From Nonomuraea sp. NEAU-A123 (GTDB taxonomy: Bacteria; Actinomycetota; Actinomycetes; Streptosporangiales; Streptosporangiaceae): DNA of 64,000 bases. The number at the start of each line of letters is the position of its first letter. Position 1 is the first letter of the stretch. The notes below the pieces were generated by a model. The model ran no database searches, was not told the origin of the DNA, and saw nothing but the letters and a program-made list of their open reading frames with translations. Made by a program: the position numbers and the translations under genes. Shown here piece by piece: positions 1 through 8,061 of the stretch. The DNA lies in contig NZ_JAHFZZ010000011.1 of the NCBI RefSeq assembly GCF_018603905.1, positions 1 to 64,000 on the forward strand, in the 5' to 3' direction.

Positions 1-169
1 TGGAGAAGTGGTTGTAGAACGAGCCCATGCCGACGTCGGCGGCCTGGGTGAGGTCCAGGATCGCCATGTTGGTGTTGCCGTCGGCGATGAAGGTCTGGGC
101 CGCGTGGATGAGCGCGGCGCGGGTGCGTGCCTTGCGCCGGTCCAGGCGGCTCGGTGCGGCGTCGGTCAT
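1..169 (-). CDS. TetR/AcrR family regulator, N-terminal part (cut by window edge)
   Basis: Only the first 56 codons lie in the window; the gene continues past base 1. The N-terminus has a basic stretch (RLDRRKARTRAAL) followed by a helix-turn-helix ending in MGSFYNHFS, the typical TetR DNA-recognition helix. The ATG is at 169-167. It is divergent from the CYP102-like fragment at 317. Two perfect palindromes lie between them and are its probable operators. In Bacillus the TetR-type repressor Bm3R1 controls CYP102A1, so a TetR/CYP102 pairing has precedent. Confidence 0.85.
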   Translation of the reverse strand, partial: MTDAAPSRLDRRKARTRAALIHAAQTFIADGNTNMAILDLTQAADVGMGSFYNHFS

Positions 170-213
170 CTGTCCCTCTCCTGTGGGCTGTGGTGCGCCC
201 TCCACTGTAGTGG

Positions 214-235
214 ATTCCGTCAAGAGTGACGGAAT
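214..235. promoter_or_regulatory. 22-bp perfect palindrome, probable TetR operator
   Basis: Arms ATTCCGTCA and TGACGGAAT flank a 4-nt centre. The site sits 45 bp upstream of the TetR start and about 80 bp upstream of the P450 fragment. Size and symmetry suit a TetR dimer. Assignment to the neighbouring TetR is inferred from position. Confidence 0.6.
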
Positions 236-287
236 CATCACTATTGCTTTGGCGAGTCATTACACGACTGACGGTACTGTCCATAAA

Positions 288-301
288 TGACGAAATCGTC
301 A
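288..301. promoter_or_regulatory. 14-bp perfect palindrome near the P450 start
   Basis: TGACGA and TCGTCA arms surround a 2-nt centre, and it shares the TGACG core with the palindrome at 214-235. It lies 15 bp before the ATG at 317, where a bound repressor would block transcription or translation. It may be a second TetR site. Confidence 0.45.
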
Positions 302-316
302 GATTCGGAGAATTTC

Positions 317-823
317 ATGACCACCACGCAGTCCGTCACCGGCCTTCGTCCCATTCGGTCCCCGCGCGGGATCCCGATCCTCGGCCACACACCCCAGATT
401 CCCGGCATCAACCCGGTCGCGTACTTCGGCGAGCCGGCCGAGCAGTTCCCCGAGGGCATCTTCAGCCTGGACATCGCCGGCCAGGAGAACGTCCTCGTCT
501 ACGACCCCGACCTGGTGACGGAGGTCTGCGACGAGACCCGTTTCGGCAAGCCGATCCTCCCGCCGCTGAGCCATGTCCGGGACTACGCCGGCGCGGGCCT
601 GTTCACCGCCTATGACGATGAGGAGGCCTGGGGCATGGCGCACCGGATCCTCATGCCGGCCTTCAGCCAGCGGGCCATGAAGAGCTACTTCGGGCAGATG
701 CTGGAGATCGCCCAGAACCTTGTGGGCAAGTGGGAGCGCAAGCAGGGGCATCACCGCGGCCCGAGCCAGGTCGAACGGTCTCGGGCGCACGACACCAACC
801 GCCCAACCCTGCCAAGAAAGTGA
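317..823 (+). pseudogene. CYP102-like cytochrome P450, truncated after about 145 residues
   Basis: The N-terminal segment matches the P450 BM3 (CYP102) family in order: CDETRF, VRDYAGAGLFTA, AHRILMPAFSQ, and LVGKWER near residue 138. After about base 740 the reading frame turns into unrelated Arg/Pro/Ser-rich sequence and stops at 823. The I-helix, heme-binding Cys loop and reductase domain of this roughly 1050-residue family are absent, so no active monooxygenase can be made. The start at 317 (MTTTQSV) fits the family better than the upstream ATG at 287. A junction, not a point mutation, caused the loss, because no P450 sequence resumes downstream. Confidence 0.75.
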
Positions 824-831
824 GATCACCA

Positions 832-978
832 TGCACCGACCACATCCCACTCGCCGACGCCGCCGAGGCGATCCACCGGCTGGAGCACAAGATCGGCGAC
901 CCGATCCGCCTCATCCTCATTCCTGACGACCGAGGACGAACGGCCAAGGCCACAGAGGACACCCTGTGCGCGCCCTGA
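832..978 (+). pseudogene. C-terminal remnant of a zinc-type/quinone oxidoreductase (MDR family)
   Basis: The peptide HIPLADAAEAIHRLEHKIGD followed by PIRLILIPD closely resembles the last 30 residues of medium-chain NADPH:quinone reductases, where LADAAEA..RLE..GK precedes the final beta-strand. No start codon, cofactor domain or other MDR sequence precedes it. It lies directly behind the broken P450 in another frame. It is a gene tail left by a deletion or recombination. Confidence 0.5.
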
Positions 979-1225
979 CCTTTGCCGCATTTCCGAGCGC
1001 CGAAGAGAAACGAGAGCGACATGTCCCACCTCGATTTTCCCATCACCCGCCGCGACTCGCGCCTGGACATAACCCGACCTGTACGTCTTCCGGGGAAAGG
1101 CAGCCCCGAATCTGATCGAGAAAGGATCGTCCACGATGACGCCTCTGAAAGCCCGGTACTCCTGCGAGGAACCACACCCGCTCTGTGAGGGCCGAGCCGC
1201 GGCGACGATCCCGATCGTCCCCGAC
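979..1225 (+). other. Remnant region with no recognisable gene
   Basis: Short open stretches occur here (for example ATG at 1021 behind GAGAGCGAC, and ATG at 1136), but none matches a family I recognise. The frame that opens at 1136 runs on into the histidine kinase fragment. The stretch lies between two gene remnants and is probably junction DNA. Confidence 0.4.
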
Positions 1226-1933
1226 ATGCGGAGAGAGCTGGAGCAGGAGGTTCAGAAGAACCGGCAGTTCGCCTCCGACGCCTCGCACGAGATGCGCACG
1301 GCCGTCGCGGGATTGCGCGCGGAGCTAGAGGCGGCCCGCCTGTATCCCGACCAGACCGATCTCCACGACCTGCTCGCCAAGGCGCTGAGAGGCGTCGACC
1401 GGTTGGATGCGGTCCTCACCGACCTGCGAGTCCTCGGCGAAATAGAGGCGGGTCCGGCCGTGGAGCCGCAGCAGGTCGACCTCGCAGAACTGGTCCGGGA
1501 CGAGATTTCCCGCCGGGTCGATCGCCTCGCGGTCCGGCTCTGGCTCCAACGGGGCGTGACTGTCCGGGCAGTCCCGATCCGGATTGCCCGGCTGCTCACC
1601 AACCTGCTCGACAACGCCCAACGACACGCCCAGCGAATGGTCGAGGTCCGGGTGAGCCGCATGGGCGACAGCGCCGAGATGACGGTAACCGACGACGGAG
1701 ACGGAATCGCGGAGTCCGATCGGGAACGGATCTTCCAACGCTTCACCCGCCTGGGCGCCGCACGCCGCCTCGACCACAAAGGCACCGGCCTCGGTCTGGC
1801 GATCGCCCGCGAAATCGCCCAGGCACACATGGGCACCCTCCACGCCAGAGAGTCCGCAACCGGTGGCGCTTGCTTCGTGCTGCGGCTTCCCCTCAGCACA
1901 ACGGCCTACATGGCGACCGCAGTACGCGGGTAG
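1226..1933 (+). pseudogene. Two-component sensor histidine kinase, catalytic half only
   Basis: From about 1226 the protein reads as the C-terminal half of an actinomycete histidine kinase: an H-box (FASDASHEMRTAVAG), N-box LLTNLLDNAQRHA, G1 VTDDGDGI, F-box IFQRFTRL and G2 GTGLGLAIAREIAQ. The sensor domain, membrane segments and HAMP that normally precede the H-box are missing. The usual Pro after SHELRT is Ala. There is no response regulator beside it. The frame is open back to an ATG at 1136, so a soluble kinase fragment could be made. The position among gene scraps argues for a pseudogene. The last residues after LRLPLS abut the Tn3 scrap. Confidence 0.65.
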
Positions 1934-2089
1934 ACCACGTGGGAGTCGGCCCGGAAGAAGATCAGGCCTTTGAAGTCGCGGATGCGTGGCATCAGGCCCG
2001 AACACGGTCGGCGGCGCGAAGACCGGGAACGACTGGCCTTGCGTGTCGGCATGCACGGTGGTCGGCCGAACGCCGGAGTCGTTGGTCAG
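1921..2089 (-). mobile_element. Tn3-family transposase fragment, frameshifted
   Basis: On the minus strand one frame reads LTNDSGVRPTTVHADTQGQS and then FPVFA. After a shift of frame near 1985 it continues GLMPRIRDFKGLIFFRADSH. In Tn3-family TnpA these two pieces are contiguous (PTTVHADTQGQS..VFAL....GF.LMPRIRN.KDL.F.R), so this is a 170-bp scrap with one frameshift. It sits exactly between the kinase tail and the DUF6247 remnant. Confidence 0.7.
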
Positions 2090-2113
2090 CGGGCGTCGCT
2101 GCCGGCCGCTAAC

Positions 2114-2341
2114 GTGGCCGCGTTCGATGCTGAACTCACGGCGATCAGTCACGCGGACGTGGTGGACTTGGCCGCACTGGATGACTTTCTCACCGGGTGG
2201 TGGCATATCGCCGTCCGGGCGGCCGGTGACCCCGAGGACTGGCAGCGCATGCACGCCGAAGCTGAGCAGATCCGCTCCGGTCAGCGTTCGGCAGGCGCGT
2301 CGCTGGCCGAGGTCCTTGCTCGGCGGGGAGTCCAGCTTTAG
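2114..2341 (+). pseudogene. DUF6247-like protein, N-terminally truncated
   Basis: The 75 residues from a GTG at 2114 (FDAELTAI, then ALDDFLTGWWHIAV, AGDPEDWQRMHAEAE) resemble the C-terminal part of the DUF6247 family. These small actinobacterial proteins are often encoded just before RelE/ParE-like toxins. The frame is open further upstream, but that part is antisense to the Tn3 scrap, so the native N-terminus is lost. It stops immediately before the GTG of the toxin-like fragment. Function as an antitoxin is an inference from that pairing. Confidence 0.45.
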
Positions 2342-2440
2342 GTGTACGGCATCAGGATGGGCAGCTCGATCGCCGAAGCCCAGATCGACGCTCTGTCCGA
2401 CCCGGAGATCGACGGTGCTGCGCGTGGATCGTCACCCGAT
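2342..2440 (+). pseudogene. RelE/ParE-like toxin, N-terminal fragment
   Basis: GTG at 2342 directly follows the stop of the DUF6247 remnant. The first ~28 residues (VYGIRMGSSIAEAQIDALSD) resemble the opening strand and helix of RelE/ParE toxins. Similarity ends near 2430, and the frame then runs antisense through the 3' end of the kinase gene to a stop at 2578. The catalytic C-terminal half is missing. Confidence 0.35.
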
Positions 2441-4648
2441 CTAGCCGTTCTTGGCGACCGCGCCTCTGATGCAGATCGGCTTGGACCAGGCGACCTTGCT
2501 GGTCTTCGAGATCTGCAGTGGGACGCCCACCAGGAAGCAGTAGCCGGTGTCCGGGTCCAGGCCCGGCACGCGAGCTGAGGTGGTGCTGGGCTGGAGGGCG
2601 GTGATCGCCTGCTCGCCCTGCTTGGCCGGGGAGTGCTGGACCACGACCGGGTAGCGGGCGGACTCCTTGGGCAGTGTCCACCGCAGCTCCACGAACGTGC
2701 TCCGGTCGGCCACCACCTGTACCTTGCGCGGGGCCAGCGCGGCCAGAGCGTCCTTGTCGATGGTGCCCTTGTTCTCGGACGACTTGGGGGCGGTCGACGG
2801 GAGCCGGGACGTCTGTGGGTCGGCCACGAGGGCGGCGTTCTGTCGCGACAGGTAGACGGCGAACCCGGCGCCTGCGAGCGCCACGATCGTGACGGCGGCG
2901 CCGATCGCCGCCACTCGGGTTCCTCTACGCCTCGGCGGGAGTCCGGCCGACGCGTGCGCCGGACCGCCCGCAGTCGGTCCGCCCGCAGTCGGGCCGCCCC
3001 GCGAGGGATTGCCCGCTGGGAGACCACCCGCAAGGAGACCATGCTGGGTGGGATAGCCCTGCGCAAGCTGGTTCTGGGTGGGATAACCCTGCTCGGGATG
3101 GCTTTGCGGGGGATGGGGGAGGCCGCCCGATGGGGGATAGGCACCGCTGGGCGGATAGCCCGGTTGCGACGGGTGTGCGGCTCCGAACGAGGAACCGGTC
3201 TGCGCTGGATGCGGGGGCGGGACCGTGGCGGGAGCGGCCGACCCGTCCATGCTGAGCTGCGAGCCAGTCGGCTGAGGCCCGCCGAACTGCGGCCCTAACG
3301 GCTGGGAACCGGTCGATTGAGGCCCGCCGAACTGCGGCCCCGACGGCTGGAGCCCAGCGGGGTGGTAACCGGACTGCTGCGCACCAGATGGCGGCGGCTC
3401 GAAAGGGCTGTACCCCGGCTGCTGCGCGCCGGACGGTCGCGGCTCGAAGGGGCTGTATCCGGACTGCTGAGGCCCCGCCTGTTGCGGACCCGACGCTTGA
3501 GGACCCGACGGCTGTGGCTCGAACGGGTTGTATCCGGCCGCCTGCGGCCCGCCCCCCGGCGCGGCCACCGGGCCAGGCGCGTCGTACGCCCCAGTCACGG
3601 GCGCCCCAGGCGCGTACGCCCCCGTCACGGGCGCCCCAGTCACGGGCGGCCCAGTCACGGGCGGCCCAGTCACGGGCGGCCCGGCCAGGTGCGCACCCGT
3701 CGAGGGACCGGCCGCAGGAGACTCGCCGGGGTCCGGTCGCCGGGGCGCCGGCGACGTGGCGGGCCCGGGACCCGGATCCTGCCCGACCAGGTCCGTCACC
3801 GACAGTCCCAGCTCCGCCTGCACCTCCCGCAGCCGTTGCGCGAACTCCCGCGCCGACCCGTACCGCACGTCAGGCTGCTTCGCCATCGCCCGCAGCACCG
3901 TCTCGAACACCACACGCGGCACGTCGGCCCGGTTGATCGGCGGCGGCTCCGCGCTCAGCACCCGGTACATCAGCGGCGCGATCGACGGGTCCGACGGGCT
4001 GTGGAAGGCGGGCTGCCCGGCGAGCAAGTGATAGAGCGTCGAGCCGAGCGAGTAGATGTCGGTCGAGGCGGAGTGCGGCTGCCCGGTCAGCACCTCCGGC
4101 GCCGCGTGCAACGGCGTGAACGCCTGCGCCGTGGCCGAGATCTCCGACGAGTCGACGACCCTGGCCACGCCGAAGTCGGCCACGGCCGGCTCGCCGTACC
4201 GGGAGATGAGGATGTTCTGCGGTTTGATGTCGCCGTGCAGGACCCCCGCCTCGTGTACGGCGGCCAGCGCCCCGGCCAGCTTCACGCCCGCGCGCAGCAC
4301 GTCGGGCACCCGCAGCGGGCCCTCGTTGCGGACCTTGTCGCGCAGCGAGCCGTTCTCGAAGAAGTCCATGGCGATGTACGGCTTGCCGGAGCGCGTCACG
4401 CCGGTGTCGAAGACGGTCACGACGTTCGGATGGCCGGTGAGCCGGCCGGTGAGCTGGAGTTCGCGCTGGAACCGGCGCATGGTCCGCTGGTCGACCCGGT
4501 CCACGGACAGGACTTTCAGCGCCACGATCCGGTCGAGGCGCTCCTGGTAGGCGCGGTAGACGATGGCGAAACCGCCCTGGCCGGCCTGATCGAGTACCCG
4601 GTAGCCGGGCGCGTCCTCGACTGGCAGCACAGTACTCCCCCCTGTCAC
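2441..4648 (-). CDS. PknB-type transmembrane Ser/Thr protein kinase
   Basis: 735 aa. The kinase domain spans about residues 16-280: Gly-rich loop GQGGFAIVY, Lys45 in VALKVL, catalytic loop HGDIKPQN (138-145, HGD in place of HRD), DFG 158-160 and APE as AAPEV. A Pro/Gly/Gln-rich linker of about 280 residues follows, with VTGPP and PSGPQ repeats. Then come one membrane segment (VAAIGAAVTIVALAGAGFAV) and an extracytoplasmic fibronectin-III-like domain (LRWTLPK to the C-terminus) in place of PASTA repeats. It is the first gene of undisturbed character after the remnant region. No cognate substrate is encoded beside it. Confidence 0.9.
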   Translation of the reverse strand: MTGGSTVLPVEDAPGYRVLDQAGQGGFAIVYRAYQERLDRIVALKVLSVDRVDQRTMRRFQRELQLTGRLTGHPNVVTVFDTGVTRSGKPYIAMDFFENGSLRDKVRNEGPLRVPDVLRAGVKLAGALAAVHEAGVLHGDIKPQNILISRYGEPAVADFGVARVVDSSEISATAQAFTPLHAAPEVLTGQPHSASTDIYSLGSTLYHLLAGQPAFHSPSDPSIAPLMYRVLSAEPPPINRADVPRVVFETVLRAMAKQPDVRYGSAREFAQRLREVQAELGLSVTDLVGQDPGPGPATSPAPRRPDPGESPAAGPSTGAHLAGPPVTGPPVTGPPVTGAPVTGAYAPGAPVTGAYDAPGPVAAPGGGPQAAGYNPFEPQPSGPQASGPQQAGPQQSGYSPFEPRPSGAQQPGYSPFEPPPSGAQQSGYHPAGLQPSGPQFGGPQSTGSQPLGPQFGGPQPTGSQLSMDGSAAPATVPPPHPAQTGSSFGAAHPSQPGYPPSGAYPPSGGLPHPPQSHPEQGYPTQNQLAQGYPTQHGLLAGGLPAGNPSRGGPTAGGPTAGGPAHASAGLPPRRRGTRVAAIGAAVTIVALAGAGFAVYLSRQNAALVADPQTSRLPSTAPKSSENKGTIDKDALAALAPRKVQVVADRSTFVELRWTLPKESARYPVVVQHSPAKQGEQAITALQPSTTSARVPGLDPDTGYCFLVGVPLQISKTSKVAWSKPICIRGAVAKNG
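3624..3684. repeat. 15-bp tandem repeat inside the kinase linker, about four units
   Basis: The unit GTCACGGGCGGCCCA (first copy with GCC in place of GGC) repeats head to tail and encodes successive VTGPP pentapeptides on the minus strand. Two looser copies lie just 5' of it on the plus strand (3594-3623). Such repeats are prone to slippage, so linker length may vary between strains. Confidence 0.8.
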
Positions 4649-4690
4649 GGGCGAGTTTAATGTGATTTGCCGGACCTGGAGGGACTGTCG

Positions 4691-5389
4691 CTAGAGCGGG
4701 TTCATGAGATAGGCGCCGCCCACCACCGAGGCGCCCGCCACGAGCAGGAAGAAGAACACGTAGAAGCCGCCGGGCAGGATGGTCAGCCTGGCGAGCTGGT
4801 CGGCGTCGGAGTCACGCGCCTGCCGCCTGCGCCGCTTGCGCTGTAACTCGATGATCGGCCGCACCCCGCCGAACAGCAGGAACCAGACCGCCACCAGGGC
4901 CACGACCTGCTGCACGTTGTCCGGGGCGTACATCGACAGGGCGAACACCGCACCGCCCGTCGCCAGCAGGATCAGCGCGCCGTACAGGTTGCGGATCAGC
5001 AGCAGCATGCAGACCAGGAACAGCAGCACGGTCCACATCAGCAACGTGATGCGCCCCTGCTCGGTCAGCCACGCGGCGGCCAGCCCGAGTATCGACGGCG
5101 CCAGATAGCCCGCGAGCGCGGTCAGCACCATGCCGGGGCCGTTGGGCCGGCCCCTGGTCAGCGTCACGCCGGAGGTATCCGAATGCAGCCGGATGCCTTC
5201 GAGCTTGCGCCGGGTGACCAGCGCCATCAGCGCGTGGCCGCCTTCGTGGGCGATCGTGATCAGGCCCCTGGACAGTTGCCAGGACATGCCGAAGCTGACG
5301 ATCGCGAGCGCGACGAGTGCCGAGACCACCACGACCCAAGGGTCGGGGGCAGGCTGAACCTCGATCAGGTGAGCCCAGAGCTTGTCCAT
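4691..5389 (-). CDS. M50-family integral membrane metallopeptidase
   Basis: 232 aa. The zinc-binding motif HEGGH (an HExxH form) lies in LITIAHEGGHALMALVTRR near residue 48. At least five hydrophobic segments surround it, followed by a basic loop (LQRKRRRRQ) and two further hydrophobic stretches at the C-terminus. It belongs to the compact actinobacterial M50B-type proteins that lack a PDZ domain. It lies 42 bp upstream of the kinase on the same strand, so the two may be co-transcribed, and a role in membrane signalling can be guessed. The substrate is unknown. Confidence 0.8.
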   Translation of the reverse strand: MDKLWAHLIEVQPAPDPWVVVVSALVALAIVSFGMSWQLSRGLITIAHEGGHALMALVTRRKLEGIRLHSDTSGVTLTRGRPNGPGMVLTALAGYLAPSILGLAAAWLTEQGRITLLMWTVLLFLVCMLLLIRNLYGALILLATGGAVFALSMYAPDNVQQVVALVAVWFLLFGGVRPIIELQRKRRRRQARDSDADQLARLTILPGGFYVFFFLLVAGASVVGGAYLMNPL

Positions 5390-5423
5390 CGAGGTATGAC
5401 CCTATCCAGGTAAAGTCACGCTC

Positions 5424-6308
5424 GTGCTCACAGAACAAGATTCTGATGCCGAAGTGCCGGAATGGTGGCGAGAGCTGGGATTGCCCGGGCTGATCGACTT
5501 GCATGTGCACTTCCTGCCTGAGCGCATGGAACGCCGGGTCTGGCACCACTTCACCCACGGCGGGCCCCTCATGGGGAACGGCTGGAAGATCCAGTACCTG
5601 TGGCCGGTGGAGGAGCGGGTCGCCCGGCTGCGCGAGCTGGGCGTGCGGGCCTTTCCCGCCCTCGCCTATGCCCACAAGCCGGACATGGCCGCCGATCTCA
5701 ATGACTGGACCCTCGACTTCGCCCGTCGTACCCCGGACTGCCTGCCGTCCGCGACCTTCTACCCGGAGCCGGGCGCGACCGGCTACGTCCGGCGGGCGCT
5801 GGAGCGCGGCGCGCGGATCTTCAAGGTGCACCTCCAGGTGGGCGGGTTCGACCCGAGGGCGCCCGAACTGGATGAGATCTGGGGCCTGCTCGCCGAGGCG
5901 GGCGTGCCGGTGATCGTGCACGCCAGCTCGGTGCCGGTCGGCAGCGGCTTCCTGGGCGCTGAGCCGATCGGCGCGGTGCTGCGCCGGCATCCCCGGCTGC
6001 GGGTGGTGATCGCGCACCTGGGGATGCCCGAGTACGACCCGTTCTTCGAGCTGGCCGCCCGCTACGAGCGGGTGGCGCTCGACACGACCATGGCCTTCAC
6101 CGACTTTACCCAGGTCAGGATGCCTTTTCCGGACAGATTGCGGCCCGCGCTGCTTGATCTTGGTCTCGCGGGGAAGGTGGTGCTTGGCACCGATTTCCCG
6201 ACAATTCCATATTCGTACGCACACCAGCTGCGTGCTCTTCACCGGCTCGACCTGGGAGAAGACTGGTTGAGGGCCGTATGCTGGCATAACGGGATAAACA
6301 TGGTCTGA
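5424..6308 (+). CDS. Amidohydrolase family protein (amidohydrolase 2 type)
   Basis: 294 aa TIM-barrel metal hydrolase. The metal-binding HxH is at residues 27-29 (LIDLHVHF). Further expected ligands lie in VIVHAS, VVIAHLGMPEYD and the late Asp in GTDFPTIPY. The pattern matches the PF04909 branch, which includes decarboxylases and lactonases as well as hydrolases, so the reaction cannot be named. It starts with GTG 34 bp from the divergent M50 gene. The SnoaL-like gene follows 8 bp downstream, suggesting an operon. Confidence 0.8.
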   Translation: MLTEQDSDAEVPEWWRELGLPGLIDLHVHFLPERMERRVWHHFTHGGPLMGNGWKIQYLWPVEERVARLRELGVRAFPALAYAHKPDMAADLNDWTLDFARRTPDCLPSATFYPEPGATGYVRRALERGARIFKVHLQVGGFDPRAPELDEIWGLLAEAGVPVIVHASSVPVGSGFLGAEPIGAVLRRHPRLRVVIAHLGMPEYDPFFELAARYERVALDTTMAFTDFTQVRMPFPDRLRPALLDLGLAGKVVLGTDFPTIPYSYAHQLRALHRLDLGEDWLRAVCWHNGINMV

Positions 6309-6316
6309 TAGGCAGG

Positions 6317-6796
6317 GTGAACGACCAGCACGTGGCGCTGATCCGCGCTTTCTACGAGGCACTCGGCCGCGCTGACTACGCGGCAATGGAGAGGTGCTAT
6401 CACCCCGAGGTGAGCTTCGGTGACCCCGTCTTCCAGGAGGTGGAGGGCCGGCGCAGGGTGATGGCGATGTGGCGGTTGCAACTGGGTGTGCGCGACGGCC
6501 TGAAGTCGGAGTTCAGCGGCGTGACGGCCGACGACTTCACCGGCACGGCGCACTGGTCCTCCCGCTACACCTTCTCCGGCACGGGCCGCGAGGTGGTCAA
6601 CGAGAGCGACGCGCTGTTCAGGTTCGAGGACGGCGTGATCGTCAGGCATCACGACGACTTCGACTTCAAGCGTTGGTCGCGGATGGCGCTGGGCAGGCCG
6701 TATGGGCTGCTGTTCGGCTGGACGCCGATGTGGCGCAAGTCCATCCGAGACCGGGCGACGCGGGCACTCGACGAGCTGGCGGCAGATTTTCAGTAA
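6317..6796 (+). CDS. SnoaL/NTF2-like protein
   Basis: 159 aa with a GTG start. The N-terminal ALIRAFYEALGRADYAAMERCYHPEVSFGDPVF and the later FRFEDGVIVRHHDDFDFKRW are the hallmarks of the NTF2-like cone fold. Members include polyketide cyclases, isomerases and non-catalytic ligand binders, and this branch (common in actinomycetes) has no assigned reaction. It is probably co-transcribed with the amidohydrolase 8 bp upstream and with corA 9 bp downstream. Confidence 0.75.
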   Translation: MNDQHVALIRAFYEALGRADYAAMERCYHPEVSFGDPVFQEVEGRRRVMAMWRLQLGVRDGLKSEFSGVTADDFTGTAHWSSRYTFSGTGREVVNESDALFRFEDGVIVRHHDDFDFKRWSRMALGRPYGLLFGWTPMWRKSIRDRATRALDELAADFQ

Positions 6797-6805
6797 GGGG
6801 CGCAC

Positions 6806-7930
6806 ATGGCACGGCTGAAGGGGTTCGGACGAGGTAACGGTGGCGCTGCCCGCGAGGCGGCGCCCGAGTACTCGATGGACCCGCGCGCCGGTGAACAGGC
6901 GCCCTACCAGCCGACCGTCATCGACAACGCCATCTACCAGGACGGCAAGCGGGTCGACGACCCCAGCTCGCTGGCCGACGCCTTCGAACGCCTCAAGGAG
7001 CTGCCCGACAGCCTCGCCTGGATCGGCCTCTACCGGCCGAAGGACTGGGAGCTGGCCAAGCTCGCCGAGGAGTTCCAGCTGCACCCGCTGGCCATCGAGG
7101 ACGCCATCGTCGGCTCCCAGCGCCCCAAGGCCGACCGCTACGGCGACATGCTGTTCGTCGTACTGCGCGCCGCCCGCTACCTCGACGACGTCGAGGAGGT
7201 CGCGTTCGGCGAGCTGCACGTCTTCGTCGGGTCCAACTTCGTGATCACCGTACGGCATGCGGAGGCGCCCGACCTGCAGGCCGTACGCAAGCGTATGGAG
7301 TCGGACCCCGACCTGCTCCGTCAGGGGCCGCAGGCGGTGCTGTACGCCATCCTCGACGCCGTGGTCGACGGCTACGCCCCGGTGGTCGCCGGGCTGCAGA
7401 AGGACATCGAGGAGATCGAGGCCCAGGTGTTCGGCGGCGACCCGTCCGTCTCGCGGCGCGTCTATGAGCTGTCGGGCGAGGTCATCGAGTTCCAGCGGGC
7501 CACCACGCCGTTGGTGCGGATGATCGACGGGTTCATCGCCGGGGCGGCCAAGTACGGCGTCAACGACGAGTTGCAGAGCTACCTGCGTGACGTGGCCGAC
7601 CACGCCATCACGGTCATGGAGCGGGTGGCCTCCTTCCGGCAGATGCTCCAGGACATCCTGCTGGTCAACTCGACGCTGGTGACCCAGGCGCAGAACGAGG
7701 AGATCGCCAGGATGACCCAGGCCAGCATCCAGCAGGGCGAGGAGGTCAAGAAGATCTCCGCCTGGGCGGCCATCCTGTTCGCCCCGACGCTGGTCGGCAC
7801 CATCTATGGGATGAACTTCGACTTCATGCCCGAGACGCACTGGGTGCTCGGCTACCCGTTCGCGATGCTGCTGATGGGCGTGGTCTGCCTGGTCCTCTAC
7901 ACGGTCTTCAAGCGCCGCGACTGGCTCTAA
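6806..7930 (+). CDS. corA: Magnesium/cobalt transporter CorA
   Basis: 374 aa. A long acidic cytoplasmic funnel domain is followed by two C-terminal membrane helices. The GMN signature is at residues 335-337 (TIYGMNFDFMPE) at the end of TM1, and the basic tail KRRDWL is typical. CorA forms a pentameric channel for Mg2+ and Co2+. The ATG at 6806 has GGGGCG just upstream. A weak AGGCC...GGCCT inverted repeat follows the stop and could be its terminator. Confidence 0.93.
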   Translation: MARLKGFGRGNGGAAREAAPEYSMDPRAGEQAPYQPTVIDNAIYQDGKRVDDPSSLADAFERLKELPDSLAWIGLYRPKDWELAKLAEEFQLHPLAIEDAIVGSQRPKADRYGDMLFVVLRAARYLDDVEEVAFGELHVFVGSNFVITVRHAEAPDLQAVRKRMESDPDLLRQGPQAVLYAILDAVVDGYAPVVAGLQKDIEEIEAQVFGGDPSVSRRVYELSGEVIEFQRATTPLVRMIDGFIAGAAKYGVNDELQSYLRDVADHAITVMERVASFRQMLQDILLVNSTLVTQAQNEEIARMTQASIQQGEEVKKISAWAAILFAPTLVGTIYGMNFDFMPETHWVLGYPFAMLLMGVVCLVLYTVFKRRDWL

Positions 7931-8061
7931 GGCCATTCACCCGGATTCACCGGCCTATACATAGCCATTTCGCTGAATTGCCGCATTTCGCTTTTATGTC
8001 TGCTTCTCCGTGGTTACCATTCCTTCGACCCCGCCTCCACGAGATCGGGCGAGATCAGGTC

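Noticed and set aside
1021-1188. Small gene starting MSHLDFPITRR
   Set aside because: A plausible ribosome site exists, but the frame is short, unlike any family I know, and lies inside the remnant region.
4812-6386. Long minus-strand frame (524 codons)
   Set aside because: It covers part of the M50 gene in another frame and the whole antisense strand of the amidohydrolase; it is Arg/His/Gly-rich with no domain, a high-GC artefact.
6239-7936. 565-codon minus-strand frame opposite corA
   Set aside because: Antisense to a clear corA and the SnoaL-like gene; composition is shadow-like and there is no ribosome site.
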